From the NCBI GenBank assembly GCA_037903475.1, contig JBAJFG010000615.1, positions 2,318,501 to 2,382,500 on the forward strand: DNA of 64,000 bases. Reading direction: 5' to 3'. Below the pieces are notes generated by a model. That model made no database searches, was not told the origin of the DNA, and was given only the letters and a program-made list of their open reading frames with translations. Of the stretch, positions 35,842 to 49,500 are shown one piece after another. This stretch comes from Ancylostoma caninum. Its lineage: Eukaryota; Nematoda; Chromadorea; Rhabditida; Ancylostomatidae. A program made the translations under genes and the position numbers. Positions within the stretch are counted from its first letter, which is position 1. Every line of letters begins with the position of its first letter.

Positions 35842-36283
35842 GTTCATTCTGTTGACATAGTGATTGAGGTTATGCTTAATGAAGGAAATCGACACGGAGC
35901 TACTAAAATTAAGCTGCAACAGGTGCCGAAGTGAGTTCGCTTCACTATGCCGTCAGTTTTCTGCAAAATATTTTTGCTGTGTTAATGCTAAGTTCATGTT
36001 CTGTCTGCGTTTTGTTTCAAATATGGAATGTGATGCAACCTAGAACCTCTGAAATGCAAAGATTTACTTTCATTGTTCTGTTTCGGGAATTAATTTAACT
36101 GGAAGTGTTGGGCAATCTATATCTATCTATAGGAAACTCAAATGTACGCAGACAATGGTCGGGACCGCGGCGCGGCTCATTTGGGCAGAGACGCAGGCGC
36201 TCAGCATGCAGAGCGCCCGTGTCTCTGCCCTAGAGAGCCGTGCCGCGGTCTCGACCCTTGTCTGCGTACATTTGGAGTTCTCC

Positions 36284-36351
<68 letters not shown>

Positions 36352-37467
36352 TAGCTGCAGTACCCGGCTTTGCTCGGGTGTTTTACTACCTTGGCTACAT
36401 CACACTGCTGAGGCCAATTACTATCACCAATAAATTCATTGAAATCTCCAAAATGCTGATCTCCAATTTGGTGGTCAGCATGTTAACGAAGCTCAGGTGG
36501 CCCTTTCCCATCGACTTTGGGCGAAAAGTTAGCAAAGCTATTCCGGTGACATTGAATCGATGTATTCCTACAAATTAGTTGTCATATTCATACTCAGCTT
36601 ATCGAGGAACCCCAGGAGAGATGTCTTCATTGGGCGGAAGAGCCAAAAATCAATAAAATCGATAAATCGATATCTCATGCGAAATGGTTGGCATATTCGT
36701 GTTCAGCGTATTGAGAAACCCCAGGAGACATCTCCTCACCGCTCCATTGGGCAAAAGAGCCGAAAATCAATAAAATCGATAAATCGATATTTCATGCGAA
36801 ATGGTTGTCATATTCGTGTTCAGCGTATTGAGAAACCGCAGAAGATATGTCTTTGTCCGCCCCCGAGCGAAAATGGGAAAAATCGATAAAATCAATAAAT
36901 CAATATTTCGTACAAAATGGTTATCATATTCGTATTCTGCGTATTGAGGAACCCCAGAAGACATGTTCCCACCGACCCTTGAGCAAAAATAACGAAAAAT
37001 CAATAAAATCGATATAATCGATAAATCAATCAATAATCCCAGGTGCAAAGTAGCCTATAACCTCCGTCGGCCCCCAAAGAACCTACATGCAAAATTTGGT
37101 CCCGATCGGTTCACTCTCCGTGATTTCTATTCATTACATACATACACACACACATACATACAAACTTTGACTTTTATATATACAGATATATATATCAGTG
37201 GCGGACGCAGGGGGGGGGCGGGGGGGCGCCCCCCCCCGAGAATGGGTCGCCAAATTTTCGAAATTACTTTACAATACAAATAAAAATCTTGTGTTAGTTT
37301 ATTTTTAATTGTTTATTTTTATTATTATTTTTAATATATTTTTTATTTATTGTTTATTATTATAATTAATATTATTATTAATTTTATTTTCCGTCTGGGT
37401 CCCCAAAACGGCGGAGACCCCACTTTTCTTCCCACGCCCCCCCTCCCGCCACTTTCTGCGTCCGCCA

Positions 37468-37516
<49 letters not shown>

Positions 37517-40500
37517 CAGAAACGCTTACGACACTTTTTTCAAAAATCTGGACGGCGCGCGTGAGCGCCAAATTCAACTGTATGGATGCATCTGCAAGCA
37601 AAGTGGTGAAGAAGTGGGCTCGGAAACATGGGGCACCATCCGAATAGAGCGAAGGCCTAGGACACTGTTCACCGGATAGTATCGACTTATCGATCGATTT
37701 TCCTCAGTTTAGCTCCAATTCTGATCGAAATGGGCATACTGGGGGTTTTCGCACGCTGATCACGAATCTGACTGCCACTTTGCGCGTCGTGGTCAATGAT
37801 TTACTGATTTTATTGATTATTCGCGATTTGTGCTGCTATCGTGGAGGAGCCGTACCCACAGGGGGTTTTCACCGCCCTGATCCCAAATCTGAAGGCCACT
37901 GTGCACGCCATGGTTACTGATGTATTGATTTTATTGATTATTCGCGATTTGTGTCGCAGGCGTGGCGGTACCATACGCACAGGGTTTTTTACCAGGCTGA
38001 TCAAAATATGGCGACCACTTTAAACGACGTGGTTATTGATTTATTGATTTTATTGACTACTCGCGAGTTCTGCTGCGGAGGTGGCGGAAGCGTGCTGGCA
38101 GGGGTTATTCTCAGTGCAGATCACGAATCTGGAAGCCGCTTTACGTGACCGTTATCGATTCATTGATTTCGTTGACTTTTTGTGCGTTTTGTCCCAGCGT
38201 CGTGAAAAGATGTCCATAGGAGCTATCTAGCACGTCAAACATGAATAAAGGCGTGAGCACAGTGAGCATTTGCAAATACATTGAAAAAAATACATAGGTG
38301 AATCAATATCTACGCGCGAAGTGTTCTTTAGTTACGCCAATTACATGAGCCTTGAAGGCAGTTCGTGTATGGAAATTATCGTGGCGTGAACCAAGATAAT
38401 TCTCTTATCTGCTTTTTGGAGTTTCAAGCCTACATTTCATCCGGTTTGGCAAGCCAGTTTTGACATCAAGGAACTAGTAATAGCAGAATGAAAATTTTAA
38501 GTAAATGTCCCTAAAAATCGGACATTTCGGTTCGTGTCCGATCAGGAGCCTCTCACGAAGCAGTTGAGTCAACCGTCATCCTCATCCGGCTTGGCACCAA
38601 ACAACATGTATTATCAGACTTTGCTTTCATGAGAGATTGGGATAAGCTCGTCGAGGCAGAGCAATCTTGTTATTTGGGAGCTGTGAATTGTAATAGTCAT
38701 GAAGCGAAATTAATAGTTTGTACTGATAATTTAGATTGAGTTATACTTATGAGGAAGTGCCGACTCTTGTAATTCATACTGCGGCAAATTTATTGTATTT
38801 ACTGACCTTGACGTATTGTATATATGTGAACTAAGTTTCACGTCCGTGAATAAATAAATGAATAAATAAACTCTGCTTTTGACAAATAATGCCTTGGCAT
38901 ACTGTTCAAGTTGTTGTTAATTTTTTTTTACATTTTACATCGTATTCGGGGATATACGGGGGACTCCAAAAATTAAGATGAATCGAAACAGTGACGTGGC
39001 GGGGCAGTTGGCTAGAGAGTATCAGATAGCATGATGAAAGCATTATCGGTCGAGGAGTGCGGCAGACAGCCAGAGTGCCACGCCGCGCCTCGTCACGATG
39101 TGTATTCACCGGGCCACTTGAAGTTCCCTGTGTGCTCTTTTTTTAAAATTAATCCTTTCGTCTCGCAACAATCTGTAGGTTCCTCGTGAATGCATTCGAC
39201 TTCATCAGTTCCCGAGGATTGGATCAAGAAGGATTATTTCGACGAGAGGGAAATGCGAGTCGTCTTAATCAAAATAATTGGGTGAGTACAATTTTTTTTA
39301 CAAGTCATCCTACCGTTATCTCGCTTTACTTCCAAACTTATATCTAGGCCGTGTATATTGGTTCTGCGCCTATTCCTGCAAATTTCTCGGTGCATGACGT
39401 CTGCACTATGGTGAAGAGGTTTTTCCGGGATTTGAAAGAACCACTTTTGGCTGGACCTGACTTAAGGAATAGACTGTTTGAAATGGTTAACAAGAATCAA
39501 ATAGCACCAGTAAGATATAGATGCATATAACACTTTTAACAATTTACATCGTTTCAAGTACTCCTTTTAGCTGTCAAGACAGGAGTTCGCAGCTGTGTTT
39601 GAGCCAGAAGTAAACTTTACTAAGAAAAACGTGACTTTTTGCTTATCTCGTGCACAGCTAGGAACGCTCGGATACCTGATGAGGCAACTTCATCGGGTTA
39701 GTATTCCTTTTTATTTCGGAAGTTTAACTCAAACTTTTTATGCATTTTTTATTTAGATATCACATAACTCTGCCAAGCATCAAATGACTTCACATAATTT
39801 GGCAACTGTATTTGCTCCAACACTGTTTCGAGATGAGATTGCCAAAGACAAGGCAAGACGCAAGGATCGTCGCGGATCGCAGGTGTTAACTGTCAGATTT
39901 TTCGTTACTGGAATGGACCATTGAAATCATAACATCTATGTAGTGCTGTTCTTTTCTTGGCTTCATGTTCAATGTAGGTCATGAGATACCATCTCATCTC
40001 TTCAAATATCTACACACTTGCTCTCACGTTATGCTGTTTCACGCCTGCCACAAAGTGACATCGGTCGAAACTAGGAAACACCAGACGGCTCAGACAACAC
40101 GCACATCTATATCTAATTTGGGATAAAAAGCTTGAATAGAAAAAACTGGAAGAGAAGAAAAAGTGCAGGAAAATTGAAACTCCGCTGTGTTACTCTGAAG
40201 AATGCATTTCAGGACAATATTTTGATAAGTGCTCGTGAAGATACACAAGTGCGAATTGAGGCGGTACAATTGTTGATAGAACATGCAAATTGGATTGGTC
40301 TTCATCCAAACTGCTATTTGACAAGCGGTCATCCAAGGAGCAGTTCTGCCGTGCCATCACCGAGGTGACGTAAAGGCTTTCATTGTAAACCGTATATTCC
40401 TATAAATAGAATTATTTCAGACAACCTCCTTTCGTGAATATGGCAAACCTAAAACAATCTTGTTTTGTTGATCGAAAATATTCCATGAAAGAGCGAGCTC

Positions 40501-43500
40501 GAGAGCCTTTTAAGGTATCTATTCCTTAAGCACTGTATGTTTTTGTATGTACAGTGAGTTGGTTGATAACACAATTGTCTGCTTTCGTTCTTGCTACCTC
40601 ACAAACTTGTCAGGCTCTTGGCGAACGGCGTGCTTCATCTACTTTCCGATTCATTACCGATCGGTTTCTTCCTAGAAGAAGCCCGAGTCGGGATCGGGGT
40701 TCAGTGACTGATGGAGGGCTTGTACGTTCTGTAATTCTCATTTGTTTACTGAAAAATTGATGCAACGGTGCAACGAACATTGCTCTTACAGGCAAATCGT
40801 CGTGCTAGTTCGCCAGCACTAATAGCTGCAGATAATTGTCATGTGAAGGATAGGATCGCTGTGAGGCATGATCGAAAAACACCCTCTCGTCATATGCTCG
40901 AATTCGCTGGTTCCCACACTGATATCACCCAGCCAGTTGAGGTCAAGAGTATACATAAAGTAGTGGGGAAAAAAGGATCACCTTTTGAAATTTCAACCAT
41001 TATTTCATTCCATCTGTGCGTAAAACTTCCAATTTATTCTGTTAGTGCAATTACTCATTTGGAAAGGTTATAGGTCTAAGCCCTAGTTAGCTTTTAGAAG
41101 AGAATTTTTTAAATGTTATTTATTTTATGTTATGCATGTTTATGCATTTCTACATAGTTTCAGAACTACAACTGTCGGTGCCGTGATGCGTTACGATCGC
41201 ATGGGACTCGTAGTTCACGTGCTCGACAGCATCATTCTCACAGTACAACACATACGCAGCAGAGGTTGTGTGGAAAGCCAACTACACAGGTATCTTCCAG
41301 GATAGCGCGGTGGTTAACCTAACCTACAATATCTTCGGTGTCAACATTCGATGACAATTTCCGACTTAGCGCTGTATTCCAGTAAGCGTTCGACAACTAG
41401 CGCCTTCCTGAGGCCGAGCAGAAAGGAAGTGGGAGCGGATGCCTTTGTGCTCGTGCTCGCTCTTATTGTTAGAAGATGCAAAGCCCCGAAAGTTTTTTTT
41501 AGAATGGAGTACTATCTCAAAAGATGTTATCGAACACTGATAGCGATGATACCACAAAATGAGGCTCTACTAAAGCATGATATTAGGCACCATTTCACAT
41601 CCTGGGCACCAAAACTTTCAAGCAAGTTTCTCTGGAACTTTGCGGAGTAGGTTTGTTTGAAGTGCTAAACACAGGAACGTATCAATTTGCATTGTAACCC
41701 CATTTCTGCAAGGTTGCAGTAGATATATGGTGAATACGGCCCTTCATAGAAACCCCTCAGTATCTGCGTAGAGAAGTTCGCGGAGGTGCTGAACATATGC
41801 AACCTATCTGATATCCTGCACCGTTTTCTCTTTTTTATGGGGTCCGTTAGAAATTGTCGATTTCAACGGGAAGATGCAGCATCGTACAAAATGATATTCA
41901 TAGCCGTGATCACCGTCAGAAATTACCTCCATACAAAATTTGAGAAGAACTATCAACAATATAACTGCAGAATGTTTTTTTTTTGTGAATTTTGGGGCCC
42001 TGGATGTGGAATAGTGCCTGATATAAGATAACCATAGTCAAGCCTGTAGAACTGATTGTTTTGATTGTCGGAGGGTGTTTAAGGCTGTTTCCTGTCAACC
42101 TGCTGGAAAAGTTGTGTGTTCTACCGCCGAAACTGGTATCGCATCCTCTATTACTAGACGTGATTCGGGGAAGAAGCGGCGCGAGTCTCCACCTGTGAGG
42201 GCCAGCAAGGTTGGTTGGAGTATGTTACATTTTACGGAAATAAGGTGTTTGTTGTCTGAGTTAGTACAGAATTAGGTAGTTTGACGATGTTGAAGGCCGA
42301 ACTCGCTCCCGCCTTTTTATTTTCGGGCGCGTCCTTCAGTAAAATGCATTTCACGATGCGGCCGCATCTTTTTCTTTGCCAGCATTTCGATTTACGAAAC
42401 CAGTGTGTCGTCGTGGCTAACTGTGAGAGTACCAATGCTAACCACACCGCTCGATATCTCAAGAGCACTAAGCAAAAAGCATTAAGAAATGAACACATGG
42501 ATGGATAATTTACATTGGAGAAATGTATTGGATACGGGTCCTGAGTTCGCTCTTGCTACCGGCTATATCGCCTCTCATCGTGGTTTGCTTGGATTTGCCT
42601 GACAGGATACTTGTCCACTGTTCCGCCTATATCCTGTCGTAGAACGAACATAGAAAACAGTAGATTCCACTGCGTAACACTCCTCTGAAATTAGGTCCCA
42701 TATAGATTCACCTTAGTGCTCAAATAACGTCCATGTTCAGATAGTTCGTTCACTGGCATAATCTAAAATCCATATGGTCTCCTAGTCCAGCGTTATCCTC
42801 TGTGGTGGTAGGGTGGAAGAGTTACCCTATCACGCAGATCCACACAAGTCACGACGCATGGCAGTGCACTGGGTGGTAGGAGTGCTCCCAAATCCCCTCT
42901 GCCGATAGTGACAGTCGAAGAATCGCGTCATTTGACTGCCGCCCGGTGGCGGCGTGGCGTTAGGCAGCAGTTCTCTGCTGCCAGTTTAGGTAAAGAGGGG
43001 TGCGACCTCCCGTATGATACTGTAGGCGCCTACCCGAGCGCGACCGGCCCCTCATGGACTACGCGATGACGGCTAAATTCGTCGGCAGTATTTTACTTTC
43101 ACGGGCCAAAAACTTCGCTTTTTTGGCTGAAACTTAATATTTTATTTTTAGGACTACGCAATGTTAGGGTACGTAGGGCCAGAGAAGACACAAAACATTA
43201 CTTTAAATAACATAGGATTTGTAAGAGGAGGAGGGGTTGTGCAAAATAATGCATTATTTCGCTGTTTTTCTTTTTGGCGGTGTATCCACACTTCTATAGC
43301 TCCTTTTCTGATATAAGCTGCTCTTCAGCTGATTTCTACGCTTTGCAACAAATGCTGATAAGACTGAATTTCCGCAAAATTACAGCACAGCACGACTACG
43401 ATTCGAAAATGAGGTTAACTCAGCAGCGAGAAGTTTCTTCCGTTCTTTGCGTTTTGCGTTGTTCTGACGTGATTTTCGATCGCGATTCTGACCCTCTTTA

Positions 43501-46500
43501 CACCGGTGCGGCTAAATTGTAGCGACGCGGCATTCTTTGGACGAGTACTCTGCCGCGCGACACGCGCACGTTTGCGGACACGCCCCCAAATGGCTCGTGC
43601 ACATCCCATTCGAAGCGCGAGTCGACTGGTAGTTGGAGACAGGGCGCTGCAAATATAGGCTGGTATGAACTCCCTGCTGCCTAACGCCCGTCCGCCCCGC
43701 CCGGTTAATCTATTCAACAATCTGGCACTTCATCCTCGTATGCTACACTTTGACGTGCATGTTTTTGCAAAATTTGTGGAAAAGACGAACACAAACGGAT
43801 CCTATTCTTAAACGACCTTCTTTTTAGACGCATTTTAAGCATTCATGTTGTATTAAACATTTACTCAGGTTTTGAAAGACACCCCCATGTCGCTTGTTAG
43901 CCATGAGCATTTCCTTTCTTCGTATGGAGAAGGACAAGAGAGGTCCCGACGACGTCATACAACACCAGTTAAAACCTGCACTGCTCTGAGGTAATGGTTC
44001 TATTACGGTGGTGCTGAAGCTTCTTTGTTACTACTTTTGGAAGGTGCTTTGGACCCTAATGATCATGGCGAAACATTTTTAGTTTTCTTTTCGTTAAACC
44101 GATATTTTCCATCTGGAGTAATTTCGAAGCAGAAATATAAATATGAATAATATGGAGCATGGATATTTAGGCGCAATCAACCGAATACATTGCATTCGGG
44201 ATTACGTCATCCAAAGCGACGTGCCACAGTTGTTAACGCAAGCGAGCAGGAAAAGGAGGTAAGGATATAGAAAAATGTATGATTTTTTTACTTGACAGGC
44301 TCCTGTTGCTGTTCTAAGTTGATATGACCGAGGCTCATGTCATCTATGAAGAATTGTATTTTCATTGTCATTTGAGTCCAGCTAGGTTCAGTCATTTCAA
44401 AACTACGTTGTTTATGCTATTTCTAAGGCCCTTCAGTCGGCTTTTATTGGGAGATCTTCGTCATTTTCACTCCGACATTATCGTTTTTAGAATCGTGTTG
44501 GTCGAGTGGAAGCTTCTGATAGTGTGAGCAGTTCATGTGAAGATTTTGAGAGCACTCTAAACGTTGATGAAAGTAGCAGCATGTTGACAGATGCTTCAGC
44601 TGATCTTCTTGCTCAGGTAACTTTTGGATTCATCAGGAGAAGTGCTTTTTGCGATAGATAACAGTTTTCTGACTTACGCAGAAAGGGCAAGAGTCACGCT
44701 CGAGAAGGGTAAGGAGGCAGCAACGCAGAGAGTCCTTAGCTCTTCAACGATCATTGTTGGATTCGAGCCGGATTGAAAGTTCTGCAGTCTTCGCCAAAGG
44801 TCTGTTTATCAATATCAGCCTGATACATTTGCTAGCGCCAGGCGCTCGGATTTCTCCTAGAACTCGCTTCACTTGCCTCGCCGTTCGGCGATGTTTTCCT
44901 CGATTCTCCACTACCTCGATCCCGCTCCCACAAACACGCACAGTTGCAGACCCGGGTGACTTTTTCACCCCCTCCCCTCCCCTCACCTCCAGCTGGTAAC
45001 CGCTGATATCGATATGGGCAGCACCTACATGACACCCGCAATTAGCGGGACGTGCGAGAGAGGTGCGAAAACTATCCGAGCGCACCTCTTGACCGCCGCC
45101 CTTTCTCATCATTTCCTCCATTTGGATCGGTGGACCCGTTGTTGCAGGTCTTTGCAGCAATTGTGCAAGGCATCGCTTCTCCCTCTTTCATTAGTGGTCC
45201 CGCTTCTCAACATGATCCCATCACACAGTAGGGATAAACCTCCACCCTTGAAGGCAGTGCACACTTCGTTTTCGTGCTTGAAATTTTACCCTATTCTGAA
45301 GCTCCTCCATGAGCTGAATCCAGCAGTATCCAAGAACTGTCACAATAAAGTTTTTCGGGACGAGATTTGGAACAGTGTATTGAGCCGATTGAACTCGTGA
45401 AGCCGTTGATCTCATCGATCTGGCAGGTCAAGACGTGCTGGCCAACGCTGCAGCCGTGGCGGGCAGCCAGCGCACTCGCGGACCGCCATGCCCAAGTGAT
45501 CCACGAACTGCACTTTCGGACATTCCGAAGGCGGGGTTTTCGTCACTTTTGTGCGCGTGCATGATCAGCTTGATGAGCCTGTTGACAACTACAACCCACG
45601 AAACGAGGTGACAAACTGCCTTCAGTAAGATTGGGGCTCCGTGCCCATTGTAGAATGCGACTGAACACCAAGTACGAATACAGTTTATCGTAATGGCATC
45701 ACGAATACACACAGTTGGATATCTACTGTCAAGAGGATCAGAGGTCATCGGCAGCGTCGGTGCATCGTGGATGGCCATCAGGCCTGGAAGCGGACGGAGC
45801 CCAGAGGGCGCAGTGAGGGGCTGCAGGATGGCTTTCGAAGGCCTCGGTCGGAGTTAAATGCTGGAGCCGCTCGGTGCGCGCTTATATGGTACAGCTGGCC
45901 ACACCTCCTGCAATCAGAGGGTTTCATCTTGCAACATCCTAGGTGCGCGCTTATATGGTACAGCTGGCCACGCCTCCTGCAATCAGAGGGTTTCATCTTG
46001 CAACATCCTATATCGATGGGGAGAATAGGATTTAACTCTAGAAGCTCTAACAGAAACCCTTACACCTCCCCCTTCGGAAAAAAGTCCGTCCTCGGACGTC
46101 AAATTAACGTAAAGGAGGAAAAACAAAAGAGAGGAAACTTAAAGGAAAGAGACTCATCGTGGTATTCAATAAGAGTAAGTCACCGGTTTACTCGAGGATA
46201 TCAGGAAGGGTGGTAGTGGAGACGACCGTGTTGAGAGCAGTGGCCCATTGGATGAGACGTCCCCAGTTCTGCAACGGTGAGAGAGCAGTGGCGTTGCCTA
46301 AAACAAACTGCCCGTGGCGGCAACGGGTGATGGCCACGTTCATGCGGAGAGGATCGTCCAGGAATTCGGCGCGGTCCACTTGAATCGAGGTGCGGGTGGT
46401 GAGAAGGATCACGATGTCCTTTTCGCGACCCTGGACAGAGTCGACGGTGTGCAGGTCGATTTGGTGCTGGCCGGCGAATCGCTCCATTACTCGGAATTGT

Positions 46501-49500
46501 TCCTTGTAGAATGTGATGATAGCGATAGATTCAGGCGGAATGTTTTTGCTCAACAGAGCGGTGACCAACTCACGGCAGGTGTTGGCTTCAGCGGCGTTCG
46601 AGTGGGAACCATTTTCGGCTCGTACCGAGGTTCCTGGGACGTCGATGAAGAGGAGCGGCACCGACGGGTTAGGCAGGGAAAACCGATCCAAGAGAAGGCG
46701 ACGATCCGCAGCGGGGGTTCCGCTGACAAGGGTCCCCTCATAGAAAAGGGAATTGGGCAGGTCGTTGAGCCCTGGATGTGCCCTGAAAGTGGTCCGAAGC
46801 GGCGCGACCGGTACGCCCTTGGCGACGAGGATCTCCATCACACCTTTTCCTCCGAATTTCGCGGCATTCGACGCGCGCGGGATGCGGACGTGTGGTTCCA
46901 ATTGGTGAACGTCCCCTATGTAGATGTGACGGGCCGTGCGGAATCGAGTTGCCAGGGCGAGGAGCATCCTTAATGGCGCGGACATTGCGTTCGGCAGGGG
47001 AATAGGAATCCTTGGTGATCTCGTGATCTAAAATAGTAATTTTAGATTGGGCAATATCAGTAAGCTTCTTACCAGCAACCTTGATATTGAAAATACGAAA
47101 ACGATCAAAGACTTTCCTTAAGGAACGCAAGTGTGAATCGAAGTCTTTGTCAAAAATAATGATATCATCAAGGTAGGCTAAACAGTTACCCTCTGGACCG
47201 GCCAAAATACGAGACATTGCCCGGGAAAAGTAGGCACCAGCGTTGCGTAAGCCGAAGGGAAGATACACGAATTGGTAGATCGCTCTGTGTGTTGCCCAAC
47301 CGCATTCGCTTGACTTTCCGGGGAAAGAAGTAGCTGCATATATCCTGAAGCCAGACGATTGCAAACGATGAGCTTATGCCAAAACACTCCTCAAAAAGTG
47401 CCTGATTTGCGGTAATCGCAGCCAATGGCTGGCTCTTGAACACAGACACACTCACGCCCATATGGAATGCAGAGTAGATTTAAAAAAATGGTGGCACCTG
47501 TAAGCGCACATGAAGAACGCTTTTCAAAATAGAAAGACCATCGCTATATTCATGTCGATAACACAGCAGCAAACAAGGTTGCATGAAATCGCAAGCTGCT
47601 ATCCCGCCTCGTGGCGCTCGGTGATTCCTTTGAGGCGCTGCTCGGTGTGGCTCCGTGGTTTCGCTGAGCCGTTGCTTGGTGACGCTTTCAGAAAAAGAAA
47701 TCGTCATGAATAATCCACAACCCGAACGATTTGTTGAACCGGTAGCCGGTGAATTTAGCATGTATAATGCTTACCAAGGTCAATGAAATTTCCATGTTCG
47801 TTCTGTTCCGATGTGAATTACATCAGACCCTGTACATCTGTTTTCATTAGAACTTGTTTCTAACTTCTTATGCCTCCGAAAAATTATATAAGCACAGCAT
47901 TTTTCGAAGTTTCAACCGTTTAAAAACGAGACACTGTAACACCATAAATATTGACGCACTGGAATAATACTGGATGGAGTACTGAACATGTCGGTTGACA
48001 GATTCAAGCTATATCTTGACCATCGACTAAAAACACAACGGTAGATTTTCCTCCATCTACATTGTAGTCCCATCAGTTTTCAAAGATGTGTGCTTATTGA
48101 CATTTGTATTTATCCGTGCCAGATATTAATTGTGTTACATTCGTGGCACTACTCCACTCCTCAAAATAAATAAATACTGAGATACCGTAAAGGAAACAAC
48201 ATTCGGAAATACCCTACATATACATATCCAAAATGAAGGTCATATCTCAGCGAATACAAAAAATCTGCTCTTGGAGGTTAACCTCAATGAACTTGATACT
48301 CCTATGGGGAGTGGTGCAGGTCTTGGTCTCCCAAGTAATACACGAAGTTCTATCCTTGTTGGCAAATCTTGTCGCGTTCTCGCTAAGGATATGCATCTAT
48401 GTTTTACTATAGAAAATTTTTTCTTTTCCTTCTTTCTAAACCTAGCGATCTTCTAACGACACATTTTCTTGCTTATCTCAGTTCTCATCACAAAGCGAAT
48501 CTACAGGTACTTTGGCAAGGCTCGGCTCCTGTGCAAGAGACAAAAGTGCAGGCCTAGTTTCAAAAACCTTGAAGGACTTCAAATAGGCAAAGGAATGGCA
48601 AATCTTCTTGAGATACGAAATTCAGTCTGCTGATGACCCCATATGGATATCTTAGAGAGCAAGACCTGCGCTATCATTCACAGAAACGCCATGCTACCAA
48701 TGGCTAATCTATTCAAGGTCTGCAACAAAGCCGACCTGTGTTAGCTGCGACAACAAGGCTGTGCGTTCCCTCGTTGTCTCTGCGACTACTTCAACAAGTA
48801 AGGAGCCTGCTGTGAACAAGCGTGCATTTATTCTGTTGGCCAGGACATAGATTTATTCTGCATATGCTTATTAAAATGTTCTCGCATCTTGTCCTTTCTA
48901 CAGTCTCATTTTAGTTGGGTCAATAATTCCGACGCACCCTGTAGTTATAGTGCGGATTCAAAGCTAACAAATAAACAAGATATTTCTTAAACAGAGGCAA
49001 CAACCTAAGAGAAAATTAGTAATATAGACGCCCTTTTGCTGTAATCATAATTGTTTTAATCATTTATTACCATTACCAAAGCGCTCTTTTGATCTACAAG
49101 ACCCTTATCATCATGCTCCAGTTAAATCAATCGCAACTCTAGTAAAATATGAGTTACAAGACGCCAGCAAACTCTTTTTAACAACTTTTTCATTCCTACT
49201 TCTTCTCGTAGCCGCTGGTGGAACTTGAGATTTTAGCCATGTGTACGGAGAGAACGCAGTATCTAGCAGCTGCTAGAGGTTGGTTTTCGAAGCTCACATA
49301 TAGAAACACAGATCTAGGAAAGAAATTCCGCTGTGGTCGACATTTGGAGTTGGGTGGGAAACTCTGCTATGATGAGAAATGCTTGGGTAGAATAAAATAG
49401 TGAAGAAGAGCTCTTGCGTTTTCCAGCTGCAATAAGTATATAAAGCCAGACAGCAGAAAATTTCCTTCCTTCGTGCATTGGCGACTTTGCATCACAACAC

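Noticed and set aside
36142..36578. ORFs ending in Tyr-Ile repeats
   Set aside because: Product of the (TA)n tract next to a palindromic MITE.
45767..46383. Plus-strand ORFs over the LTR and helicase, including 46314-46973
   Set aside because: Shadow of the minus-strand helicase and LTR; no motifs on the plus strand.
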